Assembly (NCBI GenBank): GCA_964580235.1
Contig: CAZOJY010000036.1
Location: 1 to 28,429, forward strand
From: G020348385 sp964580235
GTDB lineage: Bacteria; Acidobacteriota; Aminicenantia; Aminicenantales; Aminicenantaceae
Reading direction: 5' to 3'
DNA: 28,429 nt
A program made the position numbers and the translations under genes. Below, in pieces: positions 25,300-28,429 of this stretch; positions within the stretch are counted from its first letter, which is position 1; each line of letters opens with the position of its first letter. The notes beneath the pieces were generated by a model. That model was not told the origin of the DNA, searched no databases, and saw only the letters and a program-made list of their open reading frames with translations.

Positions 25300-27062
25300 A
25301 AAAATTAACCGAATTATCCGTGTTGGCCATCGACTGCCAGGCCACTCACAGCAAGCCAGCATCCGGCTGCCTTGTCGAGATAGCCTGGGTCAAAACGCAG
25401 GCCGCACACACCTTCGATCATAATAAGACGACCGAAAATGCGGAGTCACACCTGGTGAAAATCAAAAAAAATATCCCGATACCCAAACAATTCTCGAGGA
25501 TCACCGGCATCACACCCGAGGAAATGAAATCAGCCGTTTTGAAAAAGAACGTTTGGCAACGGCTCTTCCGTACAGCAAAAAAAACATCCATCGAAAATTG
25601 GGGCATCTGCCCGGCTGTGATCCACTTCGGCCGGTATGAAACCCCCCATCTCGAGCAAATGCATCGGGAATTCACTCCCCAACAGGAATTCCCTTTCAAG
25701 ATCTTATGCACCCATAAAATCGTCAGCCGACTTTATCCCGGGCTTCCCCGAAAGAGTTTAAGAGCATCCGCAGGATTTTTCGGGTATTCCATCCCGAAAT
25801 TCAGGCGCAGTCTTCATCATGCGGTGGCCACAGCCTTCATATGGAATCAAGTTGTCAGGGTTCTCGAAGAACAGGAAAAAATCACCACCTATGAAAAACT
25901 TCAAGATTGGCTCCACAATTCACCAGATCTGCCACTTTCTAAGTCAAGGACAAGGGAATTTCCGATGGAAAAATCTCTTTTAAAGAAATTGCCCGATAAG
26001 CCAGGAATCTACAGGATGTGCCGTTCCCAAGGGGATTTGCTGTACATCGGCAAAGCAAAATCTCTCAAAAGCCGTGTCAACAGCTATTTTCACAAAAAAG
26101 GCCGCCATTCCGAGCACATTCTGGAAATGTTGAGCCAAGCCAGACAAATTGCGACAACCGTCACAGAAACAGCGTTGGAAGCAGCCATCCTGGAATCTGA
26201 TGAGATCAAACGCCATTCTCCGCTTTACAACATGGCACTTCAATCTCATGAAAGGAAACTCTTTTTTTACTCAAAAGACCTCAAGAGCAAGCAGCTCAAC
26301 CCGACCACCCGGCATCCGATCGGACCAATTCCATCCAATATCAAAATGGATTCGGCCGCGAAGCTTATCGATCTGTTGAACGGCAAAATCCAAAAATTCT
26401 CCCCTCGATTGATCAAAGCTGTATTGTTGACGCCAGCAGAATATGCTCCGGATAAGAAAAACTTCAAACTCGGGTTGGAGGCTTTTAAAAAAAAATACTT
26501 CAGTGACATCCAGACTTCCGTCCATTTGGGCCATATGATGAGTTGGGGCACCCAGTTTTGGAAAGAAAAGCTTGCCGAAATGGAAAAGGAACAGCAAAAG
26601 GAATCAGAACCGGATAAAGAGGCATCTCAGGAGGTTGAGCAAAAAACATTGGGAGAAGGTTGGACGCCTGAACGTGTATTCAAGGCATTGAAAAGAGTCA
26701 TCCGCATCGCCTCATTCCAGATGCGCCGGGCCCGATGGTTCTGCCGTCTGAGCGAATCCTCCCTCGCCTGGTCGAGTGCAGACGAAAACAAAAAGGACAG
26801 CCATGCAATCGTATTCGAAAAAGGGCTTGCAAACATCGAAGTTTGCAGCCTGAAACCAAACAGTATCAATTCCCCGCCTGGACATAAAAAATCTCTTTTG
26901 GATAGACAGATAAACTTCGACGTCGCCGCTTATGACCGCATGCGGATCGTGACGACAGAAATGAAGCGGCTCATCCAAGAAGGCCGGGACATCGAGCTGT
27001 GTTTCCATCCAGGGAATGTCCTGAGTGGAGACCAGCTGGCAAAAATCTTGAAATGGGTATGA
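25296..27062 (+). CDS. Exonuclease-fold + GIY-YIG (UvrC N-terminal-like) nuclease
   Basis: 588 residues; ATG 25296 overlaps the helicase stop (ATGA). Residues about 8-190 have the DnaQ-type fold with altered catalytic residues: DCQ at 13-15 where DxE is expected, HFGRYETPHL with Glu for the second Asp, and HHAVATA at 174-180 with no Asp. Residues about 230-315 are a GIY-YIG nuclease in the UvrC/Cho manner: LPDKPGIYRM (Gly237), LYIGKAKSLKSRVNSYF (Tyr250), Glu in ALEAAILESDEIK, and SPLYN, all conserved. The C-terminal 270 residues are unlike UvrC, with an acidic/basic linker (about 430-455). It probably makes the incision while the N-terminal domain binds DNA. Confidence 0.85.
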   Translation: MKKLTELSVLAIDCQATHSKPASGCLVEIAWVKTQAAHTFDHNKTTENAESHLVKIKKNIPIPKQFSRITGITPEEMKSAVLKKNVWQRLFRTAKKTSIENWGICPAVIHFGRYETPHLEQMHREFTPQQEFPFKILCTHKIVSRLYPGLPRKSLRASAGFFGYSIPKFRRSLHHAVATAFIWNQVVRVLEEQEKITTYEKLQDWLHNSPDLPLSKSRTREFPMEKSLLKKLPDKPGIYRMCRSQGDLLYIGKAKSLKSRVNSYFHKKGRHSEHILEMLSQARQIATTVTETALEAAILESDEIKRHSPLYNMALQSHERKLFFYSKDLKSKQLNPTTRHPIGPIPSNIKMDSAAKLIDLLNGKIQKFSPRLIKAVLLTPAEYAPDKKNFKLGLEAFKKKYFSDIQTSVHLGHMMSWGTQFWKEKLAEMEKEQQKESEPDKEASQEVEQKTLGEGWTPERVFKALKRVIRIASFQMRRARWFCRLSESSLAWSSADENKKDSHAIVFEKGLANIEVCSLKPNSINSPPGHKKSLLDRQINFDVAAYDRMRIVTTEMKRLIQEGRDIELCFHPGNVLSGDQLAKILKWV

Positions 27063-28141
27063 TTAAACTGCTTTTTCTGGCTGACACACATCTGGGATTC
27101 GACTACCCGTTCCGGCCCCGTATCCAGAGAAGGCGCCGTGGCGATGACTTCTTTGCCAACTACCGCAGGGCCCTTGAACCAGCGCGCAAACAGGAAGTCG
27201 ATGCAGTCATTCACGGCGGAGATCTGCTGTTCCGCAGCCGTGTGCCGGCCCGACTGGTGGACATGGCCTTTGTGCCGCTCAAAGAAATTGCAGATGAAGG
27301 GATAAAGGTGTACATTATCCCCGGAAACCACGAGCGGTCCAAAATCCCCTTCAAGATTTTGAGTCTTCATCCCAATATCCACATTTTCGATCGTCCGAGG
27401 ACATTTGTTTTAGAAAAAAAAGGATCGCAGATAGCTCTCTCGGGATTTCCTTACTGCAGGGATAACGTGCGTGCAAAATTCCCTGAAATCCTCCAAAAAA
27501 CAGAATGGCAAAACTATCAAATAAACTGTGATGGCCATTTTTTGTGCGTCCACCACTGTTTCGAAGGCGCCACGGTAGGACCTGTCGACTACATGTTCAA
27601 ATACAACCAGGATGTCATCCGTCATCAGGATATACCCCATGAGTTTACGGCCGTTCTTGCCGGGCATATCCACCGCAATCAAATTCTGACCAAGGATCTT
27701 TGCAGCTGTTCGCTTGCCACCCCTGTGTATTATCCCGGTTCGATCGAACGCACATCCTTTGCTGAGATGGGCGAGCCTAAGGGATATTTCCTATTTAAGT
27801 TGGTGCCAGACAGCCAAAATTCCCTATCCATCCAGAACTGCGAATTTATGGAACTCCCTGCGCGCCCGATGGTCAAAGTCCCTATCTTTCCACGAGGGAT
27901 GGACGAGAATAAATTAAAGGCCTATATTAACAAGGCCCTCAGATCCTTGAATCCTCATAGCGTCGTTAAATTGGATATCCAAGGTTTCGTACCTGAGGGA
28001 TGTTTCCCCATCCTAAAAGCATCATCCCTGAGGGGGCTCGCTCCAAAAGAGATGAACATCCATTGTGTCCCCGCATCCCTTCAATCCCCTTCCACCACAA
28101 AAATGGATTCCACTCTACAAAAGGAAAACTTTTCTCCTTGA
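27059..28141 (+). CDS. Mre11/SbcD-type DNA exonuclease-like metallophosphoesterase
   Basis: 360 residues; ATG 27059 overlaps the previous stop (ATGA), and an in-frame ATG 27053 is less likely. The two-metal phosphoesterase motifs appear in order: ADTHLGFDYP, HGGDLLFRS, PGNHERS, VHHCFEG and LAGHIHRNQ, followed by YYPGSIERTSFAE as in Mre11/SbcD proteins. A C-terminal cap domain (about 270-340) follows. Mre11/SbcD normally works with an SMC-like ATPase (SbcC/Rad50); none is encoded in this window, so here the helicase or GIY-YIG protein may supply the partner function. The last 61 bp overlap a convergent small gene. Confidence 0.9.
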   Translation: MIKLLFLADTHLGFDYPFRPRIQRRRRGDDFFANYRRALEPARKQEVDAVIHGGDLLFRSRVPARLVDMAFVPLKEIADEGIKVYIIPGNHERSKIPFKILSLHPNIHIFDRPRTFVLEKKGSQIALSGFPYCRDNVRAKFPEILQKTEWQNYQINCDGHFLCVHHCFEGATVGPVDYMFKYNQDVIRHQDIPHEFTAVLAGHIHRNQILTKDLCSCSLATPVYYPGSIERTSFAEMGEPKGYFLFKLVPDSQNSLSIQNCEFMELPARPMVKVPIFPRGMDENKLKAYINKALRSLNPHSVVKLDIQGFVPEGCFPILKASSLRGLAPKEMNIHCVPASLQSPSTTKMDSTLQKENFSP

Positions 28142-28260
28142 GAATCAAGAGTGCCTCTGTTGTAATATCTGCAATTATAATGAGTCCCGGATGGAGTTCT
28201 GACTCTTTCAAAGAAAGGGCATTTTTCACATTTTGCTGGTTTGATGAGTGTGCTTTTCAT
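28081..28260 (-). CDS. Small four-cysteine protein, probable zinc ribbon-like
   Basis: 59 residues, ATG 28260 to TGA 28081-28083. Cysteines at 11 and 14 (KCEKCPFF), 30 (YNCRYYN) and 48 (FCRVESIFVVEGD) give a CxxC...C...C pattern suited to one metal ion or a redox role. I do not recognise a named family. A good promoter lies upstream (28312-28339). A GGGAGG site is present but only one base from the ATG, which is poor spacing; AGGA further up is the alternative. Its 3' end overlaps the end of the Mre11-type gene tail to tail, in a part of that gene not expected to be conserved. Confidence 0.5.
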   Translation of the reverse strand: MKSTLIKPAKCEKCPFFERVRTPSGTHYNCRYYNRGTLDSQGEKFSFCRVESIFVVEGD

Positions 28261-28311
28261 TCCTCCCAGACTTTCCTGATGAGGAAATCTCTTTTTCTTT
28301 GAGTTGATCCA

Positions 28312-28339
28312 ATTATATGATAATTCTCACAGGAATCAA
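28312..28339 (-). promoter_or_regulatory. Promoter for the small four-cysteine gene
   Basis: Minus strand: TTGATT (28334-28339), 16-bp spacer, TATAAT (28312-28317, perfect). The start point near 28305 gives a leader of about 45 nt before ATG 28260. From 28340 to the window end nothing gene-like is seen. Confidence 0.5.
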
Positions 28340-28429
28340 AGGGATTTTAATATTTTCCCAACACGAAGAAACTCGGATCTAATTGCTGACATTAGAAATT
28401 TAGTAATGGCGCAATCCGCTACAAGAATG

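Noticed and set aside
22954..28141. CRISPR type IV (CasDinG) or another Cas locus
   Set aside because: No repeat-spacer array, no Cas proteins beyond the Cas4-like domain in a helicase fusion; general repair is likelier.
28272..28300. TTTCC/GGAAA hairpin followed by T-rich sequence as terminator of the repair operon
   Set aside because: Stem of only five weak pairs and the T-tract is interrupted; not convincing.
27966..28302. Frames 27966-28229 (minus) and 28000-28302 (plus) at the right end
   Set aside because: Both conflict with the Mre11-like gene and have no ribosome site; the 59-codon four-cysteine frame with a consensus promoter is the better reading.
1..28429. Prophage, integron or insertion sequence with transposase
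   Set aside because: No integrase, transposase, terminase or capsid-like frame; only short non-coding repeats.

Overview
The window is a chromosomal segment of an uncultured diderm (outer-membrane-bearing) bacterium, very probably from a metagenome-assembled genome. The outer membrane is inferred from a CBM9/DUF5916 protein ending in a beta-barrel signature and from several exported proteins. The gene mix (DUF5916, a DUF5107/TPR remnant, a stand-alone GlcD-type oxidase, a DHOD-like protein, mammalian-type transketolase) and the repeat-filled gaps between genes recall Aminicenantes/Acidobacteriota-type genomes; that placement is inference, not something the sequence proves. A run of 100 N at 17802-17901 is a scaffold join, and the 55 bases on each side of it are identical. 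I see no rRNA, tRNA, CRISPR array, integrase, intact transposase or phage gene.

Layout. (1) 1-8114, minus strand: a metabolic and housekeeping run. In transcription order it holds a tandem-GNAT protein, transketolase, an exported thermonuclease with a C-terminal OB-like part, a CPA2 cation/proton antiporter, a GlcD-like FAD oxidase, a DHOD-like protein, a double-ACT protein, and the 5' end of a secreted protein cut off by the window edge. (2) 7188-11150: tandem GNAT, PIG-L deacetylase, MshA-like GT4 glycosyltransferase and BioF2/CelD-like acyltransferase, a set that resembles the parts list of mycothiol- or bacillithiol-type pathways but lacks a recognisable cysteine ligase. (3) 11151-13405: a repeat-rich gap, then the large DUF5916 outer-membrane protein. 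(4) 13544-17992, minus: a sodium:solute symporter followed, almost without spacing, by two small membrane proteins, an unknown protein and a DUF2784 protein. The 3' end of the DUF2784 gene runs into a decayed DUF5107/TPR pseudogene. (5) 18270-19910: an exported esterase, flanked by repeats. (6) 20138-22846, plus: cupin, APC permease, CaCA exchanger. (7) 22954-28141, plus: three nucleic-acid enzymes with ATGA stop/start overlaps, namely a PD-(D/E)XK + XPD/DinG-type Fe-S helicase, an exonuclease-fold + GIY-YIG nuclease, and an Mre11/SbcD-type phosphoesterase. This is the strongest candidate for a little-described system. Convergent to it lies a small four-cysteine protein gene of 59 codons with a good promoter of its own.

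The intergenic spaces at 11151-11371, 17993-18269 and 19911-20137 share short diverged repeats in both orientations, including a 103-bp element with perfect 11-bp inverted ends. They look like non-autonomous (REP/MITE-like) elements.

Function calls rest on motif reading only. Repeat matches, promoters and frames were aligned by eye.
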